NCBI RefSeq assembly: GCF_007748035.1
Contig: NZ_CP036278.1
Coordinates: 4,774,001-4,838,000, forward strand
Length of the DNA stretch: 64,000 bases
Reading direction: 5' to 3'
Source of the DNA: Aeoliella mucimassa
GTDB lineage: Bacteria > Planctomycetota > Planctomycetia > Pirellulales > Lacipirellulaceae
Position 1 is the first letter of the stretch. The number at the start of each line of letters is the position of its first letter. Shown here piece by piece: positions 46,124 to 55,423 of the stretch. The notes under the pieces are model-generated. The model saw only the letters and a list, made by a program, of their open reading frames with translations, made no database searches and was not told the DNA's origin. Both the position numbers and the translations under genes were made by a program.

Positions 46124-47101
46124 TCACGGACCGACGACGTGTCCCATCCACAGGGCGTAACTCACCGGCGCGGCAAGCATCAGCGAATCAAGCAGATCGA
46201 GGAAGCCGCCGAAGCCGGGCATCCAGGTGCTCGAGTCTTTCACGCCAGCGTCGCGTTTCAGCAGGCTGATCGCCAGGTCGCCGAGAATGCCGGCGGTGCC
46301 AACGACCACCGCGTAGATCAGCGCGCCGGTAAACCAGGCTGCAAACGTTTGCTCGTGGTCGCACCCCAACCAGTTCGCAACCGGACCGAGAAAGAACATG
46401 GTGCCGCCGATCGAGGCCAGGTAGCCGCCCATGGTGCCTTCCCAGGTTTTGCCCGGGCTCAGCTTGGGGGTCATCCGATGGCGACCAAACGCGTGCCCAG
46501 CGACATAAGCGCCGGTGTCGTTGAGCTTTACCGTGGCAATCGTCGTGAGCAACGCAAGCATTCCCCATCGGCAGTCGTCGTGCCAGACGCCGCCGGAGAT
46601 GATGCGTAGTTGGACGACAAAGCCCATCAGCCCTCCAGCGTAGGCGATGGCAAACATGGTCCTAGCGAGCCTGGTCGCGATGGTTCCCGGTGGTTGGTCG
46701 GGCCCGTCGTAGGTACGCATCTCGTACATCAAAGCCAGCAGCAAGCCACCGATGATGCCCCAGGCGATCCAACCGGTCCGCCCGCTCACACCTCCATCGG
46801 GGTAGAAGAGAGTCATCGGTGCGGTCGCGGCAAACACGGTGAACATCGTGGCCGTGTAAACCAGGGGACGCGAGGGGATGCTCGAGGTGCGATCTCGCTT
46901 GGCCTCGGCAATGCTCATTTCTTTCCGCTTGGCGGCCGCCTTTTCGTAGAGGCCCAGCAACTCTCCCGCGCACATCCAGGCGCCAACCACGGCCAAGGGA
47001 AGCATCACCATGCCAGGGCGGGGACCAAAGTGGTCGAGCCACGCCAAGCCCAGCACGAGCGTGATTGCGATCGCAGCCAGAATGAGTCGCCAACGAAGCA
47101 T
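46124..47101 (-). CDS. cdsA: Phosphatidate cytidylyltransferase
   Basis: A 325-residue membrane enzyme that makes CDP-diacylglycerol from phosphatidate and CTP. It has about eight hydrophobic segments, and the family signature is near the C terminus: SLLKRDAGVKDSSTWMPGFGGFLDLLDSL (PGFGG at 295-299). Compared with the usual PGHGGxxDRxD, the His is Phe and the Arg is Leu; this may be the planctomycete variant. It is third in a leftward series purA-uppS-cdsA. UppS is 63 bases upstream. The association of uppS and cdsA is common in bacteria. Confidence 0.85.
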   Translation of the reverse strand: MLRWRLILAAIAITLVLGLAWLDHFGPRPGMVMLPLAVVGAWMCAGELLGLYEKAAAKRKEMSIAEAKRDRTSSIPSRPLVYTATMFTVFAATAPMTLFYPDGGVSGRTGWIAWGIIGGLLLALMYEMRTYDGPDQPPGTIATRLARTMFAIAYAGGLMGFVVQLRIISGGVWHDDCRWGMLALLTTIATVKLNDTGAYVAGHAFGRHRMTPKLSPGKTWEGTMGGYLASIGGTMFFLGPVANWLGCDHEQTFAAWFTGALIYAVVVGTAGILGDLAISLLKRDAGVKDSSTWMPGFGGFLDLLDSLMLAAPVSYALWMGHVVGP

Positions 47102-47164
47102 CGATGCGGAGCCGTAGGTCAGGGGAGATTGGTCGGAGTATTACGAGTCGGCAACATCATACCA

Positions 47165-47920
47165 TTATGCCAGATCGGGCAGGCCCCCAAAACGGCGGTC
47201 CCGCGATGCGTAGGCGCGAATCGCTTCGTGCAGCGCTTCCTCGTCGAACTCCGGCCAGCAGCGATCGGTCACCCATATCTCGGCGTAACTAATCTGCCAG
47301 AGCAGGAAATTGCTTACCCGCATCTCGCCCGCGGTGCGTACCAACAAGTCGGGATCCGCCAATCCCGCTGTATACAAGTGCCCCGAGATGGTCTCCTCGG
47401 TAATGTCTTCGGGTTCGAGCAGGCCTTGCCGCACCTTGGCAGCCAGCGCCCGGGTAGCATCGACCAGCTCGCCACGGCCACCGTAGTTGATGGCCAGATT
47501 GAGCCACATGCCGGAGTTGCTGCGGCTCATTTCGATGGTCTTGTCGAGTTCGGCCAGCACGTGATCGGGAATCGCTTCGCGGCGGCCGAGCATCCGAACC
47601 CGCAGGTTGTTCCGCATGATCGATTCCCGCTCGTCGATGATGTACTGCTTGAGCAGCAGCATCAGGAATTCGATCTCTTCGGCCGGGCGTTTCCAGTTCT
47701 CGCTCGACAAGCAATAGAGCGTTATCTGACCGATGCCCAGATCGGAGCACAGCTCGGTGACCTCTCGCACCACGCTCGCCCCGCGCTGATGACCTTCCAC
47801 ACGCGGCAAACCACGACGCTGGGCCCACCGCCCGTTGCCATCCATAATCATCGCGATATGGGCGGGACGGCGCTCGGGGGGCACGTCGGCTAGCGGGGGT
47901 GTGTCGGGAGCGTTCGCCAT
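47165..47920 (-). CDS. uppS: Isoprenyl diphosphate synthase (undecaprenyl type)
   Basis: A 251-residue cis-prenyltransferase that extends farnesyl diphosphate to the lipid carrier used in cell-wall synthesis. The family pattern is present: catalytic Asp27 in IAMIMDGNGRWA, then LYCLSSENWKRP, MWLNLAINYGGRGELVDA, and DLLVRTAGEMRVSNFLLWQISYAEIWVTD near the end. Length fits the family. It lies 14 bases after the purA stop and leads into cdsA, all leftward. Confidence 0.95.
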   Translation of the reverse strand: MANAPDTPPLADVPPERRPAHIAMIMDGNGRWAQRRGLPRVEGHQRGASVVREVTELCSDLGIGQITLYCLSSENWKRPAEEIEFLMLLLKQYIIDERESIMRNNLRVRMLGRREAIPDHVLAELDKTIEMSRSNSGMWLNLAINYGGRGELVDATRALAAKVRQGLLEPEDITEETISGHLYTAGLADPDLLVRTAGEMRVSNFLLWQISYAEIWVTDRCWPEFDEEALHEAIRAYASRDRRFGGLPDLA

Positions 47921-47934
47921 ACCATCGCCCCAGG

Positions 47935-49242
47935 TCAGCTCTGCGTCAGCGACTTATTGACCACGATGGTTTGCTCGCGGCCGGGGCCTACCGAAACCAC
48001 ATCGACCGGGCAGCCGACTAACTCGGCAATGCGGTCGAGATAAGCGTGCGCGGCGGCTGGCAGATCTTCGTAGGTTTTCACCTGGTCGATCTCTTCCTTC
48101 CAGCCAGGCACCGTCTCGTAGATCGGCTTGACCTTCCGCAAGTCGTCGACGTGGGCGGGGAACACATTGGTCCGCTCGCCGTCGATTTCGTAGGCGGTGC
48201 AGATGTTGATTTCGTCGAGCCCGCTCAACACGTCCATCAGCATCACGCATAAAGCGTCGACCCCACCCAAGCGGGCGGTGTAGCGGATGGCCACTGCGTC
48301 GATCCAACCGCAACGGCGTGGACGACGGGTAACCGTGCCGTACTCGTTGCCTCGGTCGCGGAGATACTGACCGGTCTCGTTATCGAGTTCCGTGGGGAAC
48401 GGACCACCACCGACACGGGTGGAGTAGGCTTTTACCACGCCGAGCACGTAGTTCATGTACTTGCCAGGCACGCCGGAACCGTTCGAGATACCAACGCCTG
48501 AGCTGTTGCTGCTGGTCACGTAGGGGTAGGTGCCATGGTCGACATCGAGCAGCGAGCCTTGGGCCCCCTCGAACAGCACCTTCTCGTTGTTCTCCAGCGC
48601 GGTGAGCAGCAGGTCGGTGGTGTCGGCCACAAACGGCTTGAGCCGTTCGGCGAAGTCGGAGTACTGCTTGTAGATGGCCTCGGCGTCGAGCGGCTCGAAG
48701 TCGCCCCCTTCGACCATAGCGGCTAGCACCTGGTTCTTCGCCTTGGTGATGTGTTCGATTCGCTCGCGGAAGTCGGCGCGATACATGTCGCCCAGCCGAA
48801 TCGCATGGCTACGGGCCACCTTATCGCGGTAGCAAGGTCCGATGCCGCGCTGCGTGGTGCCGATGCTCTCGCCGCCGGTGCTGGTATCGAGCACACGGTC
48901 TTCGGCAAAGTGCCAGGGAAGAATCACGTGCGTGCGACTGCTGATTTTCAGGCTATCGCCGTCGAGCACGATGCCGCGGCTGGTGAGCTCGTCGATTTCT
49001 TCGAGCACCCGATCGGGGTTCAGCACGACGCCGCCGGTGATCAGGCAGGTGACCCCGGGAGTGAGCACGCCGCTGGGGAGCAGCGAGAGTTTATAGACCT
49101 CGTCGCCGACGACTACCGTATGACCGGCATTCGCACCGCCCTGATAGCGCACTACGTAACGTTGTCCCGCCGTCAGTAAGTCGACGATCTTGCCTTTTGC
49201 TTCGTCGCCCCATTGGAGCCCTATGACACAAGTTCCAGACAC
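47935..49242 (-). CDS. purA: Adenylosuccinate synthetase
   Basis: A 435-residue enzyme of AMP synthesis (IMP, aspartate and GTP to adenylosuccinate). The motif VIGLQWGDEAKGKIVDLL is near the N terminus. Others are VRYQGGANAGHTVVV, the switch region TTQRGIGPCYRDKVARS, GSLLDVDHGTYPYVTSSN, and VTRRPRRCGWIDAVAIRY. I chose the GTG at 49242: a GAGG site is nine bases upstream and MSGTCVIGLQWGD matches the normal PurA start. A TTG at 49257 gives five extra residues. It is the first gene of the purA-uppS-cdsA series. Confidence 0.95.
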   Translation of the reverse strand: MSGTCVIGLQWGDEAKGKIVDLLTAGQRYVVRYQGGANAGHTVVVGDEVYKLSLLPSGVLTPGVTCLITGGVVLNPDRVLEEIDELTSRGIVLDGDSLKISSRTHVILPWHFAEDRVLDTSTGGESIGTTQRGIGPCYRDKVARSHAIRLGDMYRADFRERIEHITKAKNQVLAAMVEGGDFEPLDAEAIYKQYSDFAERLKPFVADTTDLLLTALENNEKVLFEGAQGSLLDVDHGTYPYVTSSNSSGVGISNGSGVPGKYMNYVLGVVKAYSTRVGGGPFPTELDNETGQYLRDRGNEYGTVTRRPRRCGWIDAVAIRYTARLGGVDALCVMLMDVLSGLDEINICTAYEIDGERTNVFPAHVDDLRKVKPIYETVPGWKEEIDQVKTYEDLPAAAHAYLDRIAELVGCPVDVVSVGPGREQTIVVNKSLTQS

Positions 49243-49335
49243 GCCGGTTGCCCTCAATCACACACCATGAAAACCCCAAACCCCGGATTCTAGGCGTCGT
49301 CACGGGGCGTGGTCAACCTAGCGAGGGCGCATAAA

Positions 49336-49367
49336 GATTCCCAGGCGGCTTTCGCCACCTGGGAATC
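49336..49367 (-). terminator. Terminator-like hairpin after sppA
   Basis: A 10-bp stem (GATTCCCAGG and its complement), extended inside by a partial second stem, lies 43 bases downstream of the sppA stop. The tail is only weakly U-rich (TTTAT). Confidence 0.55.
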
Positions 49368-49409
49368 GTGAGTTCCGCGGTCAAAACGAGCGATTTCGCT
49401 CGGTTTCGA

Positions 49410-51323
49410 CTATTTGATCTGCAGGTCGTAAGGCAGCATCAGGACCACCTGATCCTGGAATACCCGCTGCAGCATCTCGGCACGGCTTAACAGAGCCTTC
49501 AGCTCGGGGTGAATCTGGCCAAGGCCGAGATCGACCTTGATTTTCACCTCTTTTTCAGCACCGGTGTTGCCGAACAGCGACTCGAAGAAGTCGGGGGCTT
49601 CGGGCAACGTCATCAGTTTCACCTCTTCGTCGTCGGCGATCTTGGCCAGTTTCTTGGCTTCGGAAATCGCGTCTTCCAGGGTGCCGAGTTCGTCGACCAG
49701 GCCGTTGGCCTTGGCCTGACGGCCGGTGTACACCTTACCGCCGGCAAGTTTTTTTAGCTGCTCAAGCGGCATGCCGCGTCCTTCGGCGGCTTTGCTGGTG
49801 AACTGCTTGTAGGTGTCCTCCATCATTTCCCGCATGGCTTTTCGCTCGCTCTCGGTCCACTTGTCGGTGGAAGAGAAGACGCCGCTGTTGGCCCCACGGC
49901 TAATGGTTTCGACGGTCAGGCCGAGCTTGTCGTACAGTCCGCCGAGAGCCATTTTGCCGCCAACCACGCCGATGGAGCCGGTGATGGTGGTGGGCTCGGC
50001 TAGGATCTTGTCGGTGCCCATCGCGATGTAGTAACCGCCGCTGGCAGCCACGTCGCCCATGCTGGCGACGATCGGCTTATCGAGCGACTCAATCTGGCTC
50101 CACATCAAATCGCTTGCCAAGGCCGAACCGCCAGGGCTGTTGATTCGCAGTACGATGGCGGCCACGTCTTCGTCGTCGTTGGCGGTCCGCAAAGCTTCGA
50201 TGATGGTGGTCGACCCCATGGAGCTCGACGAACCGAACAAATCGGGCTCGCTCTTACCGGTGGTGATCGAGCCGGTTGCGTAGACGATAGCAATCTTCTT
50301 GCCGCTCGACTTGCTGCTGCTTGAGCTACCCGACATCAGCTTAATGAGCTTGAAAATGCCAGTGGGGCCGGAGAAATCGGTGTCGACCTTCTTCTTGCCA
50401 TAGTTTTCGACGTATACCAGATTGTCGGTGTTGTACGACTTGGCCAAGCTCTGACGCAACTCGGTCGCGTAGGCCACCTTGTCGATAAGGCCTAGTTCTT
50501 TGGCCTGCGGCGCGCTGAGGATACCGCGATCGATCGTGGCGACGGCTTCCTCGCGAGTGATGGGGCGTTCGAAAGCGACCGTGGCCACCATCTGCTCGTA
50601 GATGTCGTCGATCATGGCGGTCAGGTTGGCACGCACGGGTTCGCTCGACTCGGTGCGAGTGTACGGCTCGGCGAAGCCTTTGGCTTCGCCCATGTGCAGG
50701 AAGTCGGCCTCAACGCCAAGCTTGTCGAGCAGACCTTTGTAGAACATCCGCTCCATGGTGACGCCGGTGATGGCCAGCGTGCCGGACTCGGGCATCGAGA
50801 TTTCGTCGCAAGCCGAGGCAATTAGGTAATCCGCGGCCATGCCTGAATCGATTTGGGCGTAAACCTTCTTGCCCTTTGCGCGGAACCGCTTGATGGCTTC
50901 GCGGATCTCGTGGATGGTGCCGCGGCCCATCGAAGCGCCGTCGATCTTGAGCACCAGGCCTTGGATTTCGTCGTCGTTGGCCGCCCGCTCCATCCGCTCG
51001 AGGGTGGTCTTGAGGTCGGAGGTCAGTTCGCCAAGCAAACCGCTACCGCCGGGCGATTCGGGCAGGGCACCGGAAAGCTGCATCAGGGCCAAGCGGACCT
51101 TCTCGACCTTTTTGGACTCTTCTTTCTTGCCCTCTTTGTCTTTTTTGGCCTGCTTGTCCTGCTTGGACTCTTCCTTCTTGTCGGCCTTGGCTTCGGTCTT
51201 CTCGGCTGGCTTTTCGGCCACCGCGGTATCGGCCATGGCGGAATTAAACGTGCACGACGCAAAGATGGCTAGAGCCATGCAGCAGGCACCTAATGCCGTT
51301 GGGCGGAGGGTGGAAAGGGACAT
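49410..51323 (-). CDS. sppA: Signal peptide peptidase SppA, 67-kDa tandem type
   Basis: A 637-residue S49 serine peptidase with two peptidase domains, which degrades signal peptides left in the membrane. After a signal peptide (about residues 1-31) comes a strongly charged Lys/Glu linker (35-75). The catalytic Lys215 is in MGEAKGFAEPYTR of the first domain and the Ser421 nucleophile is in VASMGDVAASGGYYIA of the second. TGSIGVVGGKMAL follows. Export may place it in the periplasm, since a signal peptide rather than a long anchor is seen. Monocistronic, leftward. Confidence 0.92.
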   Translation of the reverse strand: MSLSTLRPTALGACCMALAIFASCTFNSAMADTAVAEKPAEKTEAKADKKEESKQDKQAKKDKEGKKEESKKVEKVRLALMQLSGALPESPGGSGLLGELTSDLKTTLERMERAANDDEIQGLVLKIDGASMGRGTIHEIREAIKRFRAKGKKVYAQIDSGMAADYLIASACDEISMPESGTLAITGVTMERMFYKGLLDKLGVEADFLHMGEAKGFAEPYTRTESSEPVRANLTAMIDDIYEQMVATVAFERPITREEAVATIDRGILSAPQAKELGLIDKVAYATELRQSLAKSYNTDNLVYVENYGKKKVDTDFSGPTGIFKLIKLMSGSSSSSKSSGKKIAIVYATGSITTGKSEPDLFGSSSSMGSTTIIEALRTANDDEDVAAIVLRINSPGGSALASDLMWSQIESLDKPIVASMGDVAASGGYYIAMGTDKILAEPTTITGSIGVVGGKMALGGLYDKLGLTVETISRGANSGVFSSTDKWTESERKAMREMMEDTYKQFTSKAAEGRGMPLEQLKKLAGGKVYTGRQAKANGLVDELGTLEDAISEAKKLAKIADDEEVKLMTLPEAPDFFESLFGNTGAEKEVKIKVDLGLGQIHPELKALLSRAEMLQRVFQDQVVLMLPYDLQIK

Positions 51324-51666
51324 GAACTCGGTCTCGCTCTAATCGTTGTTCCAGATGGGAAAAAGTAGGACAGGCCGTTAAAGATGGCGTGTCCCTAATA
51401 ATTGGTTCTTAAGGTTACCCACCCGCTTCCGGTTGGGTTTCAAACTTTACCCATTTTTGCCAGTCGGGCCGACGACTTCCAGCTTGTTCCCGGAATGACC
51501 GCACGGAATCAGCGGAATCTAGCAGTTTTCCACCGCAAAACCGCTCTGGCCGCCGGATTGCCGGTTTGCTAACGTTCGCCCGAATCAAAACCGACCGGGC
51601 GTTCGCCCGGTTGGGCTATGCGTGCTTTGTGAACGACTTATCTCACGATTGTCTGAGGAAATCCTG
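51324..51666. other. Intergenic stretch between two divergent genes
   Basis: No gene is seen. A 7-bp hairpin ACCGGGC with a 4-base loop (51594-51611) lies 56 bases before the next start codon and may act in the leader of that transcript. The rest must hold promoters for both divergent genes, but I cannot place them with confidence. Confidence 0.5.
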
Positions 51667-52881
51667 ATGCGAAAGCTACTCGCTCCAGTTGTCCCCCTGA
51701 TGTGCCTGGTGGCCGTTGCTCCGCTCGCCCTGGCCGAGACACCCTGGCAGATGTTTGCCCCGGTCGACCGCGTTGAGTCGGGTCCCGAAGGCGATTACAC
51801 CTTGAGCGAAACCAGTGGCCCCTGGATGGTGATGGCCGCCACGTTCAGCGGCATGGGAGCCGAAGATCAGGCTCGCGCCCTGGTGCTCGAACTACGCCGC
51901 GAGCATAACCTGAAAGCCTACATTCACGAAATGACCTTCGATCACTCCAGCGACGAGCGCCTCGGCCGTGGAGTCGATCGCTACGGCTCGCCGCTCCGCA
52001 TGCGTTATCAAAGTGGCGAACAGAATCATGAGATCGCCGTGTTGGTGGGCGACTTCCCCAATATTCAGGACCGCGAGGCGCAAAAGCTGCTCGATGCCAT
52101 CAAAAAGATGCGCCCCGAAGCTCTGGCTGGTAGCCCTGGCACCACGGCTCAGAACCTGGCCGCCGAGCGCGAGTATATCGCCCGCATTCGCGGCGGGCAC
52201 GATGCTCCACCCATGAGCAAGGCGTTCCTCACCCGCAACCCGATCCTGCCGGCCGAGTACTTCAAGCCAAAGGGGGTCGACCCGTTTGTCGCCAAGATGA
52301 ACAGCGGTGCCGAGTTCACCGTGCTCAAGTGCCCGAAGAAATACACGGTGAAAATCGCCACGTTCGAAGGGCATGTCACCCTGCAAGGTTCGTTCTCGAG
52401 CAGCGGCAGTCGCAACAAATCGAAAGACGAAGGCGAAGCCCTGATGGAAGCGGCCATGAACGCCCACAACATCACCGTGTTCCTCCGCAGCAAAGGCTGG
52501 GAAGCCTACGAGTTTCACGATCGCACGCAGAGCTACGTTACGGTTGGTTCGTTCGACACGGTAGCCACCCGCGCGGCGGATGGCAGCATCAAGCCGACTC
52601 GTAATGTCGATATCATCCTGCGAACCTTCGGGGCCGCTTACAAAACACCGGATGCTTTGAGCGTCGGCGAGCAGCTTCCCGAAGTCGACCGCAAGCGGGC
52701 GGAAGAAGTGGTGCGTCAGTTCAACAACCGCTTCTCCAACCAGCATGGTCAGATTGCGACTGGCTTGCAGCCAAAGTACATCCAGTACGACAAAGATAAT
52801 TTCATTCCACTCGACATCAACCCCGAAGTGATCGAAGCCCCCAAGCAGTCGGTCACCAGTGCTTACGCCTGGGGACGCTAA
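51667..52881 (+). CDS. Secreted protein with SPOR-like repeats
   Basis: A 404-residue protein with a signal peptide (MRKLLAPVVPLMCLVAVAPLALA). The first repeat-like region (about 45-130) contains PWMVMAATFSGMGAEDQARALVLELRREHNLKAYIHEMTF and HEIAVLVGDFPNIQDREAQKLLDAIKKM, which resembles the SPOR fold; a second (about 215-300) has YTVKIATFEGHVTLQG and KDEGEALMEAAMNAHNITVFLRSKGWEAYEFHDRTQSYVTVGSFD. SPOR domains bind denuded peptidoglycan; planctomycete walls are thin, so another ligand is possible. A strong terminator follows. Confidence 0.7.
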   Translation: MRKLLAPVVPLMCLVAVAPLALAETPWQMFAPVDRVESGPEGDYTLSETSGPWMVMAATFSGMGAEDQARALVLELRREHNLKAYIHEMTFDHSSDERLGRGVDRYGSPLRMRYQSGEQNHEIAVLVGDFPNIQDREAQKLLDAIKKMRPEALAGSPGTTAQNLAAEREYIARIRGGHDAPPMSKAFLTRNPILPAEYFKPKGVDPFVAKMNSGAEFTVLKCPKKYTVKIATFEGHVTLQGSFSSSGSRNKSKDEGEALMEAAMNAHNITVFLRSKGWEAYEFHDRTQSYVTVGSFDTVATRAADGSIKPTRNVDIILRTFGAAYKTPDALSVGEQLPEVDRKRAEEVVRQFNNRFSNQHGQIATGLQPKYIQYDKDNFIPLDINPEVIEAPKQSVTSAYAWGR

Positions 52882-52934
52882 AGAACCTCCCCGCCCTGGT
52901 GCAGGGCTAGTTTGCGAGTGTGAAACAGATCTAC

Positions 52935-52967
52935 AAACGCCGGCGAGTCGTCGACTCGCCGGCGTTT
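52935..52967 (+). terminator. Strong Rho-independent terminator
   Basis: A perfect 14-bp stem (AAACGCCGGCGAGT and its complement) with a 5-base loop lies 54 bases after the stop of the SPOR-like protein, with a short T run at its right side. Confidence 0.8.
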
Positions 52968-53237
52968 CCTATGCGCTGCCCCATCATCGGGCAGAAGAGA
53001 TAAGTGCATCGCACTCATTGAACAGTGGCCGCTTGTCAGACGACGAGTCGCTGCAGAAGACCGGCGACGAACTCAGGGTCTCAAGGAGCCAACGATCAGA
53101 CTCTCTACAGTGAGCCCAGCACCTGGCTGACTCTATTCCGGTGATGGGAGCCTACCAACAAGCGTCACGATCTCACGCAGCGTTTGTCGGGCCGAAATGC
53201 GGTGCTCGCAGCACGACGAATGCAACGGACCAGAAGC
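52968..53237. other. Intergenic stretch before the LptF/LptG-like gene end
   Basis: No gene or clear structure is seen in these 270 bases; short frames here have no recognisable content. Confidence 0.5.
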
Positions 53238-54374
53238 TTATCGCTTCAGCGAGTCGGCCAGGAACACGCCGACGGGTAGGAAGAGAATGAGCGGAAGCCA
53301 GGCAGCCAGTGCTGGGCGAATCCACCCTGAGTTACCCAGCGACTGACTTCCCAGCGTCACGACAAAGAACAGGGCCACCACCAGAATCGCGATGCCGATG
53401 GCAACAAACGGGTTGCGATTGCTTCGCGAGACCACCAGCGGCAATCCCAGGAACAGCAGCACCCCATCCATGAACGGTTTTAGCAGTCGCATGTGAATTG
53501 CCATGCGCACGTCGTTGCCAAGCTCGATGCTCGGGTTCTGAAGTTCTGCCACCAGTTCGGTGGTGCTAGCGTACTTGCGCCATTCCGATCCGCCAGTGAG
53601 TAGCTCGAAATCAACGTCGCTAACCACGTAAAGCTGGTCGGGCTTTAACCACGAAGCGTCGTGGGGCGTGACGATCACTGGTTGCTCGTCGAGCAACAGC
53701 GAGGGCTTGGACTTCAGGTCGGTAGGCACTTTCACGCCGCTCAGCAGGTATCCGCTCGGGCGGTTGCCCTCGGCCGGCATGTAGAGCGCCTGCTCGGCTG
53801 CCAGCTGTTTGCCGTAGGCCGATAAGTTCGAGGGGAGGATGAAGCTCGGGCCGATAATCGTCTGCGTCGACACGATGGCCTCGTCGCCGTCGATGCGGAT
53901 GTCGGTTTTGCTATCACTCCGCGAAAAGACGTCTTCGCCTTGGTCGCCACCAATGTTTCGTGTATCGACCGCCAGGTGTTCGCGAATTTGCGGCATTACG
54001 ATTTCACGATTCGTAGCCGCCAGCACGCCAATCGCCAGGGCTGCCAGAATCACCGGACGCAGCACACGTAGCCGCGACACGCCGGCCGCCAGCAGGGCGG
54101 TCAGTTCGTTGTATCGCTCGATCCAGGTAACCGTGAACATCGCGGCTACCAAGGCGAGAATACCGCTGGTTTGATCGAAAATCGCGACCGCTCGGTACGC
54201 GTAGTACTTGCCCATCACCACGCCTAGGGCCGCGTCCTGATTGCGGGCGAAGGTCATGAAGTGGTCGATGTTCGTAAACGCGTCAATCACCACGAACAGC
54301 CCGGTCAGGCTGATGTAACAGATGAGAAACATCTGTACGAACTGCCATAGCAGGTAGCGATCGATGATTTTCAT
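53238..54374 (-). CDS. LptF/LptG-family permease
   Basis: A 378-residue membrane protein of the YjgP/YjgQ family. Helices are seen near residues 9-30, 55-85 and 95-120 at the N-terminal side and three near the C terminus, with a beta-rich periplasmic domain of about 170 residues between. The start MKIIDRYLLWQFVQMFLICY is typical of the family. Two such permeases with LptB move lipopolysaccharide out of the inner membrane. Only one is seen here, so the partner lies elsewhere. The ATG at 54374 fits; upstream codons to 54548 do not. Confidence 0.88.
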   Translation of the reverse strand: MKIIDRYLLWQFVQMFLICYISLTGLFVVIDAFTNIDHFMTFARNQDAALGVVMGKYYAYRAVAIFDQTSGILALVAAMFTVTWIERYNELTALLAAGVSRLRVLRPVILAALAIGVLAATNREIVMPQIREHLAVDTRNIGGDQGEDVFSRSDSKTDIRIDGDEAIVSTQTIIGPSFILPSNLSAYGKQLAAEQALYMPAEGNRPSGYLLSGVKVPTDLKSKPSLLLDEQPVIVTPHDASWLKPDQLYVVSDVDFELLTGGSEWRKYASTTELVAELQNPSIELGNDVRMAIHMRLLKPFMDGVLLFLGLPLVVSRSNRNPFVAIGIAILVVALFFVVTLGSQSLGNSGWIRPALAAWLPLILFLPVGVFLADSLKR

Positions 54375-54530
54375 GGCGTGGCCAATAGCATGGGGGCGCG
54401 GATTCAGGCAATCGGGGGAAGGTACTGAATCGGCAACCCCAGCGTCAACCGCGAACCGCCGCGTGCACCGGTATTCTCCCCGAATTACAATGCTAGCAGG
54501 ACAGATTCGCATCGGGGGCAAACCAATATC

Positions 54531-55304
54531 ATGACACTCTGGCATCATGCGTCGAAACGCTGGCTAAAAGCTGGGCTGGCGGGCCGCGAGCGGCTGCTTG
54601 AAATGCTGTTTCCTCCTAGCTGCGCAGCCTGTCATGCGCCGATCGCCCAAGGAGGCCCGGCCCAGTTCTGCGACGACTGCCTGGAGCTGTTCGACGAGTT
54701 CCGCCCTCCATTCTGTGCAGGCTGCGGGGCAAGTGTGCCGGTCGACCTTCCAGAGGGGCATACCTGTGGGCATTGCCATGGTGAGCGACGGCGATACAAC
54801 CATGCAGTCGCACTCGGTCCGTACGAGGGGCTGTTACGCGATTTGCTTCTACGTGCGAAACGACCGCAGGGGGAAATCGTGGCCCTCGCCCTGGCCGAGC
54901 GACTGGTCGAACTGCATGGCAATGAGCTTCGCGAACGCGAAATCGACGTGGTCTGCCCGGTCCCCATGCACTGGCGGCGGCGGATCCGCCGCATGGCGAA
55001 CTGTCCCACCACTATTGCCGATGTGGTCGCCCGACGGCTGCAGGTACCGCTGGCTGCCGGCCTGCTTCGGCGTCGTCGGGCGACTCGCCCGCAAACGTCG
55101 CTCGCCCCGAGCGGGCGGGATCAGAATGTCCGCCGGGCGTTCGCGTTGGGGGCCGGATATCAGCTACAGTCGGCACACGTGCTGCTGGTCGACGATATCC
55201 TCACAACCGGTGCCACCTGCAATGCAGCGGCCCGAACCTTACGCCGAGCCGGGGCCAAGAGCGTGACCCTGGCGGTGATAGGGCGCAGTTATTCGGGTCG
55301 TTAA
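54531..55304 (+). CDS. ComF-family amidophosphoribosyltransferase-like protein
   Basis: A 257-residue protein. The N-terminal part has zinc-binding cysteine pairs (CAACHAP, CDDCLELF, CAGCGAS, CGHCHGE). The C-terminal part is a phosphoribosyltransferase fold with the PRPP-binding motif VLLVDDILTTGATC. ComF proteins help DNA uptake in naturally competent bacteria, though the reaction is not known. No other competence genes are close. The divergent LptF-like gene starts 156 bases to the left. Confidence 0.9.
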   Translation: MTLWHHASKRWLKAGLAGRERLLEMLFPPSCAACHAPIAQGGPAQFCDDCLELFDEFRPPFCAGCGASVPVDLPEGHTCGHCHGERRRYNHAVALGPYEGLLRDLLLRAKRPQGEIVALALAERLVELHGNELREREIDVVCPVPMHWRRRIRRMANCPTTIADVVARRLQVPLAAGLLRRRRATRPQTSLAPSGRDQNVRRAFALGAGYQLQSAHVLLVDDILTTGATCNAAARTLRRAGAKSVTLAVIGRSYSGR

Positions 55305-55423
55305 TGCCGCACCGGCTGCGTCGCTTGCCAAGGGCTCGAATGTCGCGAAAATAATGCTGCAATATTGAGAACATATTACGAATAGATAAGTAGCGACCGC
55401 CGCCTCTCCACGAAAATCCGCCC

